DNA from: Seriola aureovittata
Taxonomy: Eukaryota; Chordata; Actinopteri; Carangiformes; Carangidae
Assembly (NCBI RefSeq): GCF_021018895.1
Contig: NC_079365.1
Span: 19,118,001-19,182,000, forward strand
DNA length: 64,000 nt
Direction of reading: 5' to 3'
In this document: positions 1-41,650 of the stretch, piece by piece
Position numbering within the stretch: position 1 is the stretch's first letter
How the letters are laid out: each line of letters starts with the position of its first letter
Translations under genes and position numbers: made by a program
The notes under the pieces: generated by a model
Seen by the model: the letters and a program-made list of their open reading frames with translations, nothing else
The model's database searches: none
Told to the model about the DNA's origin: nothing

Positions 1-889
1 TGTGTTGAGGTCTAAGTCTGCTTACGCTGTCTGGTTTAGGTATTTTTAAAGATTCAAGGGGGAATTCCTCATACATCCCCCTTCAGAACACTGAGCTACA
101 AAGCACAAGATGCTGCCTGTTGTTCAACTTAATATTCACCTGATGTGTTACCAGAAAGTCTTTTAGGGGGTACCATGGACATGAAAGTGCAAAAAAGAAA
201 AGTCTTATTCCAATCCAAAAGCAAAAATCAAAATAAAATTATAAAAAATCATAACCAGACAAGATCGAAATGTTTGAGATGAGGTCCAGGTTTGCTGGGA
301 AACAAAAGCATATGTAATGCAACCTCTGTAACCAGTTACCACTTCACTGCGCAATATTTTCAAAATAAAATGAATAAAACAAAACCATGCCACAATTTTC
401 CAGACAGTTCACATGAAACATTTATAGTGTTTCCACTGGAAATACAGGGGGAACATACATGTTTTCACTTGTATGTATACGAGACTGAAAGAGGAGACAG
501 GTAACATTTTTCACCCTGAGGTAAAATACGGTAAACCTTCAACTGTGATGTTTTGTCCTTCTTACACAAAGTCTGTCTGAGTTAACGGGCTGATGTGCAA
601 CTGATGTCTTCACACCAGTCGCTGCACCGCACAGAGTGATGAGTCTCAGATGAAAAAAAAAAAAAATGAAAAAAAAAAAACAGTGCAACAAGATCTCTGA
701 AACATTTTCTCCTTTGGTAACTCTCCAAGGACAGACAGGAAGGCTCGGGCATATGGAGATCAGCAGGAATCCTAAGACAACATCCAGCTGCTCATCTCAT
801 AAACAACAGTAATCACCATCCCCTCCACCTGTACACATAATTGCATATGAAAGACTTTATTGTTAGTGGCAGGTAACAGCAGAGAAACT
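1..889. other. Non-coding sequence at left edge
   Basis: There is no supportable exon here. The stretch is AT-rich with A-runs at about 653-680. It is either downstream of the unassigned minus-strand transcript or an intron of it. Confidence 0.4.
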
Positions 890-1830
890 CTTCTCACATA
901 TTTCAAGCTATATATTTATTATTTTGGGGGTTTAAAATACCTGCTATAATTGACTGGTTCTTCACTTTGAGGGGCTTAGAACAAACAGCCTCTGACAGAG
1001 TTAGGAATGCAGTGCAGACCATCAACATGGAGCCAATATATATAATCATGTAAATCACAGTGATATTATGCATGGATGCAAATAAAGACCATGACAAGAG
1101 TGCACAACATCAAATCGAGTCTTCCAGCATTTACAAAATAGATCTGTCGCCCAGATGCTGCTCGATACCTCTGAAACAAGAGGAAAATACTTCACGAGCC
1201 TCCGTTTTCTGCTTCTGGTTGAGTCTTTGGCACAAGTTTGTGCATGTGCAGGTGAAGCAGCGCTTTTCTCAAACTTCAAAGGAAATGTGAGGCTGTAAAA
1301 ACATCTTAGTGAAAGATGAAGAATAAACATCTCTAAAGAATCTGTTTACTAACCAAATATAAGTCAGTTACAAAAACATGAAAAAGGGTTACTCACATAT
1401 AGGGTTGCAGGTTGTTGGCCATGCCATAATGCAATGTGTGAGCCTCATTCATAAATATTAGGAAAAAAGAAAAAATTACAATATCCATTTTCCTCTTCTT
1501 GGATTAGACTACAGCTTCAAAAAAAATATGAGTTAAATGCTAACTCATTCATACGTAGGACTCAGATGTAAATTAACAACCAAATAAAAGAAATCCAAGC
1601 GGTCTTGAATAAACTTAAAAGGCGCGTAAAGGATCTTCCGCGTGAAAATGACCAAAACTAACCAAAAATAACTCAGCCATCACATGCCGTGTGTTTTTTT
1701 TCTCGCTCTCAACCGGTGTGTGACACTGACTGAAAATACACTGCAGCTCACCTACGCTTCCTCACTGCAGATGTTGGACTGACGGGCAAAGACTCACAGA
1801 AGCTGCGCGCTTTCTGCCTCCGTCCATTGA
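890..1830 (-). other. 5' end of an unassigned minus-strand transcript (three candidate exons)
   Basis: Three candidate exons can be read on the minus strand. Exon 1 is about 1830-1752, untranslated, and ends at a strong donor (GTAG|GTGAGC). Exon 2 is 1508-1397, preceded by an acceptor (ctgtag) and followed by a perfect GTGAGT donor. Exon 3 starts at 1170 after a pyrimidine-rich stretch ending in ttgtttcag. A TTTATT on the plus strand near 912 could be its polyadenylation signal. The consecutive strong splice sites support a real transcript. I do not recognise the product. Exon 3 may be wrong, and the true next exon may lie left of position 1. A long noncoding RNA is also possible. Confidence 0.45.
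1397..1488 (-). CDS. Candidate signal-peptide first coding exon, gene unknown
   Basis: An ATG at 1488 opens a 30-codon stretch up to a GTGAGT donor after 1397. It begins MDIVIFSFFLIFMNEAHT, a short polar start, then a strongly hydrophobic core, then a polar turn, as in a secretory signal peptide. It continues with HYGMANNLQPY. The exon ends in phase 2. Joined to the strong acceptor at 1170 the protein would be about 43 residues. With an acceptor two bases further in (after 'cagag') it would be about 64 residues and end in a hydrophobic tail (LMLCTLVMVFICIHA), like a GPI-anchored or single-pass protein. With a weaker upstream acceptor a third frame is open. I cannot choose between these, and no family is recognised. 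Confidence 0.4.
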
Positions 1831-1846
1831 CTTGGTAATGATGGCA

Positions 1847-1920
1847 GGGGTTTGGTGGGGGGGGGGGGGGGGGGGGGGGGGGGTAGAGGGGGGGGGGGTA
1901 GAGGGAGGGAGGGAGGGGGG
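1847..1920. repeat. G-rich tract with a 27-base pure G run
   Basis: Positions 1857-1883 are all G, followed by further G blocks with GGGA units to about 1920. The tract lies a few tens of bases upstream of the putative start of the minus-strand transcript. It could form a G-quadruplex, but such homopolymers also change length easily in sequencing and assembly. Confidence 0.9.
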
Positions 1921-4021
1921 TGCAAAGAGTGCCATCTATTATTCAGAGCTTCAGCAGCCTCTGGAGCTCCCACAAGAAGACACCCCCGCAGCCTGCGAAA
2001 AGTGCAGTGACAAAACTGAGGGACATGAAAAAGTTTTCTTCTGGTTCAGATTTAATTGGCAGCAACCTGTGCTTGTAAGTTTTCTGGTATTTTCACTAGA
2101 GGCTTTTTATATGATGATAGTCACTCCTTCCAACCATGTCTACGCGTTCATTTGGTTCAATGAGCGACAAATGATAAAAAGACAGTGCGGAAAACCCGTG
2201 CGCACCGACCAACATTCGTGCGTTGACGCGCGCAGGTCTGCACGAAGGGTGACGCAAGCTACTCGTGGTAGGTGGGACCATCTAGGAAAACGGAGTGATA
2301 TACAATCGCCCATAAAGCTACAGAGGATGTTAGGGGTTGAAGCAGGGCAGAGTCTGAAGCAGCTAGTGGTCACTCTGCGGGGTAAACAGCTGATGGTGCG
2401 GTCAAAGGGTCAGCCGCCAGGACTGACGACTGCTGCTCTCTAAACAAAGCCTCCATTGCACGCATGTGTGTTCATGACCCCAAAGAGTCCCGGGTCACCG
2501 CTGTCCGTGCAACCCTCCCAGGGAAGCAGCCATACAGCATGTTGTTTTAATTAGATCTGACATATCAGAGCTCATACGAAATATGTGTTGCCAAAGTTGT
2601 GACAGAGAACAAGGGTCATTCTTTCACTGCAACAAATGAGTCATATGGTGATGATTTGTTTGTGTTTATTTCTGGGCCCTAAAACACCATATCCATTGCT
2701 AGATTAAGGCCGTTGGGAAGACCATGACCAAAAATCTGCTGTTGGGACCCTACACTGACTCTGGTGCAATTATCTAACGTAAAATTCTGGAATAATATAA
2801 ATGAACACATGAACTAATACAAAAACTTCAGACCAAACATGGACCTTGAATGTAGTTGATATTGTAGCCACTGGTGCAAATTCCCAAACAAATTGGGTAA
2901 ACTCACATGCAGTGAAACTTGTAGCTACCTTCAAGAACCCTTCGAGTCAGGGGCCACAGGACAGTTGCCCACTTTGCCTGGCCTGGCATCAAAGACCCCT
3001 TATGGTCTCCGAACAACTACTGCAAGTCGCAATACCAAAACACCATTCACGCCGAGTTATCAGTAGATTCTTTTAACCATGAAGGCAACCTTTTCCTACT
3101 CTTCTCCAGTGTGGCAGCTACATTGTGTTAATTAGATTATTCATAAATTTATTTGGCGATGTGCCCTACTAAAACACAATAAATATGAAAATTGTAAAAC
3201 ATAAGGTGGCTCCTGAAATGTTACCCAATATAATCTTGAGCCTCATCCATCATACTAGACAAGGACACAGGCGCCCTGTGTCCATGTCTAGTTTTAATAT
3301 ATAGGCTTTATCAGTTGATATGGTGTATAATCTTAAAAACACTTCCATAAATACAAACTAAATTACAGCAAACCTTTAACAGGTATAAGTAGGTATTCCA
3401 GTGTAGAAAATACTGCTTGGTTTCTGAGAGTCTGGCAAAGATGTGTTGAGGGAACGTGTGTGTGTTTGTGTGTTGTGTGTGTATACAGGCCCTAATATCA
3501 CAAAAACCTGACATGTATGATTTTGAGCTTGGATGCACAAAAACTACTTTGATCCCAGACTTGTTGGATCATTCTGCATTTGTCCAAGTAAATAAAATGT
3601 ACTTTTACTTACTGTACAGTGTTTGTTTTATCACATCTAACATATCTGGGCAGAATGCCTCAGCACATTAGAGAAATTAATGAGCATGTATTGTAAAATG
3701 GACGGTGATTTGCTGACACCCTGTGGTTAGAAATAAGAATTACACACTACGTCTCGTATGAGTATGACAAGTGCACTACATGATGCAACGAAGACACTTG
3801 AACAAATATTAACATGCAGGTTTAAAACGACAGGAAGCGGTCACAGATAACAGACTTTGAACTACCTCAGCTACAGCCAAGCAAAGAAGCTAACTAACCT
3901 ACTTGCTTTTAAAAGCACACGTTACGTTTTCAACCGGTTGAGGAACTTTACGACGCTCCCTAATCACCACTTCCAACACAACCTTTGCCCTTCGTCGCGT
4001 AGCTGGCTGCAGTTTTGTAGC
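1921..4021. other. Intergenic region upstream of AKR7A
   Basis: This is the head-to-head spacer between the left-edge minus-strand transcript and AKR7A. The open frame at 1832-2443 is created mainly by the G tract and has no family resemblance. There is an imperfect GT-rich tract at 3456-3484. No other gene is seen. The AKR7A promoter and 5' UTR should lie in the last few hundred bases, but I see no convincing TATA box. Confidence 0.5.
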
Positions 4022-8437
<4,416 letters not shown>

Positions 8438-9163
8438 GGACCCTCTTTTTATTGTAGAGCCAAAATCTCCATTACAGTCCAATCAAATATAATTCAACTT
8501 TTTACAGAGATCTGCTAAAGCCCCATTCCTTTCAGTTACTTAATAGTTTTCCTGAAATCACACTTAAAATTTGCTTTTTTTTTTTTTTGCATCAATTGGA
8601 AACCATTATGTAATATGCAAGAGCATTTCAGTGTTGATGTATAAATGTAAAAATGACAAGATATTTCTTCAGGGAGCAATAACTTTTTCTGGAGCCCGCC
8701 TTAATTAAACTGTTACATTAAAAAGATAACAAAAATTTCTGATGTCAACAAAATGTTTTTCTTACACATAGAATGCATCAAATGGGTAGTTGTAACACAT
8801 GAAACGGTATGTGCTTATTTGTTTTGGCTGCAGGGCAAAGTACTTGCATGGCATACAATTCTTTTTGTCATTACATTGACAAATATTGACAAAGCAAGTG
8901 GCATCAAGGTGATTACATGACTTGACTCCAGTCACCAGTGTCTCCTGAACAACAATTCAGTCCAAAGCTAAATTTCAGGGGGGAGGACAGAAGTTCATGT
9001 TTTGGGGTGAAAGCAAGACAGATGAGAGAGATTAACAAAGAGTCCAGGGGCAGAACAGGCAGTCGGGATGAATGGTTTCAACATCAATGTCCCTCTGGTG
9101 TTGAGGTTGGCAAAAAGACTTTTAAAAACAGAGGTGTAACAAGCCCCTGCCCATGCCGATGTT
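8438..9163. other. Convergent 3' region between AKR7A and MRTO4
   Basis: The stop codons of the two genes lie 726 bases apart, tail to tail. On the plus strand ATTAAA at 8704-8709 and 8716-8721 are candidate poly(A) signals for AKR7A. On the minus strand an AATAAA overlaps the MRTO4 stop codon (TTTATT at 9163-9168 on the plus strand), with no other good signal before 8453. The two 3' UTRs may therefore overlap. Confidence 0.5.
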
Positions 9164-11136
9164 TTATTCTGCATCGTCATCTTCTTCATCATCTTCATTC
9201 TCCTGCATAGACTCTTCCTCCCCAGCAAAGTTGTCAAACTCGCCTGTTTCTGAGTTCCACATACATTTGATTTGCACCTTGAATTCTGCCATCTCGATGC
9301 CAAAGAGTTTCTGTGGACAAAAAGGAGCAAGTTGAAGCATGTCAATCAAATGCAAGACAACACTGTATGTCACTGGGAAATAGTCACTAACTCACCAGAA
9401 TACGAGCCTGCTCAGGAGACAGCACATCTCCCTCCTTACAGACCTCATGGTCCTTCAGCAGTGTTACCACTCCTGGAATAACAGCAGAAAAAATGTCATT
9501 GTTACATTCAACTGCTATGAAGCACTGACTGTTAAAGGGACAATTTAACTGTTTATTTCTCTGCACTCAAACGTTTTTAATCTTGCCTTTCTTGAGAGCG
9601 GTAGGAAGTCCCAATTGTCTCAACTGGGGCTCCATTGAGTGAGGAAACTGTTCCAGGGGTCCCTCATCCAGTGTTATATCCATCTGTGCCTGGTTGCCAG
9701 CTCGCGCATAATCCACCTCTTTGAAATGATTGAAATACCTATCAATAGAAAAAAATAATTTAGAAAAACGTATGGACAATATATTATTTATGACTGAAAC
9801 CACAGTCTGTGAAGTGATACTTACTCTTGTACCTCATCCTTTGTTTTATTTGTGAATAGTACACCCACTTCTCCTCGTAGATATTTGCAGACCTGCATAT
9901 TATCAAAAGGCAATAAAAAATTTCAAGTATATCCAATAGATTATTGTTGTTATCATCACATTTTTTAGCTTGACATCTCCACTCTAAGATCTCGCCTACC
10001 TTGTGCAAATTATCTTTGTATTCATCTGTTTCTCCTTTACCTAAGGCGATCATCATGACCTTATTTTTGCCGAAGAAGAATCTGTGGAACAGAGAAGAGT
10101 CCAGTTAAACAGTTTCCTGTGACACCTGTCCAAGATTTGAACTTTCATAAAATTGGGAGAATTACAAAAGTAAAAAATATTTAAAAAATAGAAGCAAAAG
10201 AAGCCAAGATATCCTGTTTTAACTTCTAAAATAGCTCAAGCAATCTACAACCCATGTAATGTCACTTGACAATGATTTAAATGCTGTCCATACAAACTTA
10301 AACTGACCTCCATGGATAAAATCAGTGGTGCCATTTTAAATTCACCCAAACGTCAAACCAACGGGATGGTTAAGGTGCCATTACCTGCTGTGTTTCCATG
10401 CTGTCCTGATGTCTTTCAGCTTGTTATTCCTCATATTGGCCACAGAGAATATGAACAAGTTTCTGTAGGTGTCCACACATTTGCGTAACTAAAACAACAA
10501 ACAGGAGGAGAGTTTAGCGTGAAACATGTCACAACAGCTTCAGCAAACTGATTAACATAATATAAATGTAGCTGACAGGAGACTTTGGCAGAAAAATCTC
10601 ACCTCCTCGATTAATTTCTGTTTCAACTCCAGTCCTTTCTTGGCTGTCTTCGTTAATGAAACTGGTGGAAAGATCATGTGAAATGCAGTCAGTCAAATAG
10701 CAATGAGTTTAACTTATTTTCTATTTGTGAGAGGGAAAAAATAAACAAATAGCACAAAATAGGGGCCATTTCACTGCTTTTATCCCATTTATACCACATC
10801 AGACCAGGTCAAGATCAAAAAAACACTAGATTTAAACTTGTCAACCTGGACCACATTACCTCAGACAGCCTAAAGACTTTTTAAAATAATATTTTCACAT
10901 CAGTGAAACCAGTGACTCAGAGGCTAACTTCGGTGCAATGTGTATATTCCCTGTTTCCCTCATCAGGAGAAGCTAACGTTAGCTTGTCCCCCTCACTTAC
11001 GTTAATTTTCTGTTGTCGCAAACAGCTGCTACATACAAGAAACCAGTAAACACGCTTATTCGCTCAATGTGTTTGTACATAACGCAACTTGAACGGGTAT
11101 TTTCTTACTTTTCTTGTCCCTCTTTGACTTCGGCAT
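9164..11136 (-). CDS. mrto4: mRNA turnover protein 4 homolog (ribosome assembly factor)
   Basis: Nucleolar paralogue of ribosomal protein uL10/P0 that occupies the P-stalk site on pre-60S particles until P0 replaces it. Coding exons on the minus strand: 11136-11109, 10661-10603, 10488-10385, 10081-10000, 9892-9825, 9738-9587, 9472-9396 and 9310-9164, giving 238 residues (human is 239). It starts MPKSKRDKK and shows [30 protein letters not shown], a conserved FFGKNKVMM block, a YARAG motif and [19 protein letters not shown]. The C terminus is a run of Glu and Asp ([12 protein letters not shown]), as in the family. Intron 6 uses a GC donor (at 9585-9586): only AAAG|GCAAGA keeps the frame into VVTLL. 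The start is fixed by the conserved N terminus. Confidence 0.96.
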
Positions 11137-37849
<26,713 letters not shown>

Positions 37850-38753
37850 TGGCTGCATAACCGGGCTTTGTCCCATCTCCTCCTGACCACCCCTTGTTGT
37901 CATGGGGGTTAAATGTGTATAGAGCTCCACCCTGCTAGAGAGGTGGACCAACTTCAATCTGGGCCTGTTTGACCTGTTTAAGTTCTGATGGTCATGCTCA
38001 CTGATGCGGGCCCAGAACTGGTGCTTTTATACTATTTCTGTTGTTTAGAAAGTGGTGGTGGTTGTGGGGATGTGGGGATGTGGGGGTGTGGGGAGGTGGT
38101 GTCTTTGCTTCACAAAGAGAAAAAGGGTGCATATAGAGTCCGAGCTGTGCTTTCTTCCTCACTGCTGCCTCGCTGGATTCTTGTCCAGAGCTTCACATCA
38201 TTTTTGGGGAGAGAAAGAGAAATTCTCAAATGTTTTAAACAGGCTGAGAAGTATTTTCTACAAATTCTTACCCTATTAAAGTCCTTTTTTTCTAAAGGAA
38301 TTGAAAATAGTACATATTGTGCTTCTTGTTCGGTGAACAACAAATACATTATTCACAGAAAATAAAAAACATCCATCTTTTGAATTTTAATATTCATTTT
38401 AGATGCAGAAAGTCAGTTCCCCCTTGTTTGGTATACTGTTTTGTTTTCGTATTATTTAAGTCCAGGGGTTGTTTGTGATCCAGATTGTCTTCTGCCAAGG
38501 AGACAAAACAAGAAGTGGAGACAAATGGTGTTGGAGTTCTGGTGGTTTCTGAGGGAACTCTGCAGGGTTGCCAAAGCTGACAGAGGAAAGGAGCACAGCC
38601 TTTTGATGCATCAGTGCACTACTGACGTTCTATGCAATTTAGCTGGCCTTACTTTCAGACTGGCTTTCACCCTTCATCATTTCTCTTCACACCAATACAA
38701 TTAGCCTTTTAAGCAAAGCAGGTGTTTTCTATGTATCATTTCGAGAAGTTTTT

Positions 38754-38784
<31 letters not shown>

Positions 38785-41015
38785 TTGAGTGTGAAAAAAT
38801 CTATGTATGGGACATTTGTTTTTTTCATGGACACCAACAGTAAAAAAGTGGAACAGCGCCCCCCCTTGAACAAAGGACAAAAATCTTTGCTCATGACAAT
38901 AATATAGATGCTACTTGATAATGAAACAATCAGTTCATTGCTCCGATTAAGGTGTACTTTACTGGGGAAACATTGTTCTCATCTTGTGCAGTTTACTTTG
39001 CACACATCAAGACATATCATCGTAGATGTCTAAAATGCATTAGTTTTTATGAAATAGATCGAATAAATTGAAGTTATCAAAGCCAAACAAGGCTCTGAAA
39101 CCTCTTAAGAAAAACCAAAGGACTCATTTTGAAAAGTTTCCCTTTCACACAATCATTCACACACAATCCTAATTTTCATTCATTGTTTTTTGGAGATAGA
39201 TTTCTTTGGTTATGTTTGGTGTTATTCTGGTGTAGTTTCCTGCTGTCCTGCAGGGGACTCTGTTCCAGATGGGTGGCACATCCTGCTTTGTCTCTTCTGA
39301 ATCGGGGCTACAAGTGTCAGACTGTACATAGAGAGCTGTAGGCATGTGATCGTATACCCCAGAGGCCTTTTTGTTCATATTAGTCTTTTGCAACAGTTTG
39401 AGATGTCTCACAATTTCGCTTTTCAGTGCTTCCACTGGATTAGCGTAGAAACTGATCGGCGCATGGGGACAGAAGTGATCTTTTTATCACCTCTTTGTAT
39501 TATAATGTATGTACGGTTTGCTGGATCAAAGATTAAGTGCTACTTCTATCTTGGAAGATTTACAGAAGCAGAATGTTAAAATACAGGCCTTTTGTTATTT
39601 CAGCATGTTTCTGTGGAGAAAAGGAGCTATGGATCTTTTTTTATAACATTATTTTTTGAACTAAATAGCTGCAATGCAGACTGTGCGCTACGTTTTTAAT
39701 CAAAACAGTGTCTATCCTAATCATTGATTAATTGTATTTGTGGCAGAAAATGTATTTTTCACTGTTTTTAATCATTTTATGTTAACCAAAAAGTGTGTTA
39801 ATGTCACCATATTCAGCTTTTATTATATTTTCAGGAATATTAAACTTGTTCCAGATGTTTTGGTCATTTATTGGCCGTATCAGATCACCCATCATAAAAA
39901 CCAATTGATTATATCAGACAATAGTGAGGGACAGTCTTACTCGCAGAGAAAACGCCACATGCTTTTTTTGTTTGAGTTGATGTAAAACCAGCCTGATAAG
40001 TGACAAAGAGCCATTCTTTTATTGGTACTGTACTTTGCAGCGGTGACATCCAACACATCATTTATTGATTGTATGGCTGTAACATCCAAAAAAAAAAAAC
40101 AGCAGGTCTAACTACACATCACGCTGTCTTTCTCATCACTCTGACCATCACACTAACCAGCCAACCAAAGCAAATATGTACAGTAACATACGACAAAGAT
40201 GTAAATCAAGCTATGAATCCTACTAACTCAGTCTCAGTATTTGTACAGGCCTACCACAGATGTGTTAGTTTGCAGAATCATTCATTCTCGCAAACTATTG
40301 GACATTCAGTGTATTATCTTCACTCTCCCATCACTTGAAGCAGGTCAGATTCCAGTTATATCAGTTGAAAATACTGTAGCAACCCTCCTTGTTGAATGTA
40401 GCTTGATTGGAGGCATCCTCTAAAGACCTTACAAGTAAATGCTGAGCAAAAAAAAATTGTAGCTTTTTAAATCCAGGGATATATGGTGTGCTGTTACTTC
40501 ATGGAGACCTTGGTATGTTTTGCTTTACTAAACGGGTTCTTACCTGTATGTGACCTTGGTGTATGTAAATTAGGTCCTGGTGGATGTGAATGTTTCATAC
40601 TAAAAGGGTTTTATACGAGTGGTTTTTATCAGCGTTGCACTGGGAATATATGGTTGTGTTAACTGTCGTGTCAACAAACGGTTTTACATGTTCACTTGCA
40701 TACCTGTTTGCTGTCATTATCACCTTCACTTTTGGTTTAATAAACACGACGGGGAGATAAAAAGGTGCAGCAATACTTGTGGCCATATTTGGGTAAAGTC
40801 TACTGAAGTGTGTTGGATACTGGTCTTTGCGTTTAATTTGCATCACAGGTCACATCCTGTTGATCCATTTTAAGTGGTTGGTTAATTTAATTGCTTTTCC
40901 TTCTTTCTTTTTGTTTACACTATTGATACAATGTATTCAAGTGGGTCTGGGGCAAAATTATGAATGTACTCAATTGATATTGGGGTAAAATGAAATAAAA
41001 TGGTGGATTGGATAA
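37850..41015 (+). other. iffo2: IFFO2 3' untranslated region
   Basis: About 3.2 kb downstream of the stop with no splice-supported coding sequence. AATAAA signals on the plus strand at 38361-38366, 40739-40744 and 40994-40999 allow a short and a long 3' UTR. A (GT)n tract lies at 38757-38784. The long form would end about 280 bases from the opposing TERF2IP 3' end. Confidence 0.55.
38757..38784. repeat. (GT)n tract in the IFFO2 3' UTR
   Basis: Short GT dinucleotide array, within the long-form 3' UTR if that form is used. Confidence 0.9.
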
Positions 41016-41284
41016 AAATCAAGACTAATTTGCTTCTTGTATTTTTAATGCTTTCCATTTAATATTTTCTCGAATTTTAAGTGCAGGCTTCATGTGTTCT
41101 GAGTGTTTTTTGTTTGTATTGTTGAGATAATATAATCTACAGGCTATGTTGTAATTGAAGTAAGCCACACATAATACTTCGAGTACAGTATGGATGCTTT
41201 AGTGTTGCAGCTGTAGAGAGGCTGTCAATGTAAGAGTTCATGTATGAGTGTGATGCTTGAAAATTATGATTTCAACAATGAAAT

Positions 41285-41650
41285 CTGCCACATGTTCACA
41301 TTATTTATTATCATTAATAGATATTAAAAAAACAACAAAGAAAAACATTTTAAAAAATGACAAAATATTTTCATGCTAAAATGCATTAAAAGATTCTCTC
41401 CCCAAACAACTGTACAGAGCATGGCACAATAGCCGCGATTTTATTCCTTCAAAGTTTGTCAGACTAAGCTGCAACGAAGTGAGGGCCACACAATCTGTAG
41501 TTTTCGTGTTGAAAGAATCTGGGACACTAATGAAGAAACAGACAGCGGACGTGGCAATTCAAACTATAATGAATATCAGCTAACTAGCAACATGAGTTCT
41601 TTGATGTAATAATGTTGGTGTGTATGCTCCATACGTCTAGATCCCCTCTC
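41285..41650 (-). other. terf2ip: TERF2IP 3' untranslated region
   Basis: Runs from the TGA at 41651-41653 to a minus-strand AATAAA (TTTATT at 41304-41309 on the plus strand). The gene is convergent with IFFO2. Confidence 0.5.

Noticed and set aside
1832..2443. 203-codon plus-strand open frame next to the G tract
   Set aside because: The first 30 codons are poly-Gly from the G run, the rest has no recognisable domain, and no splice-supported context was found.
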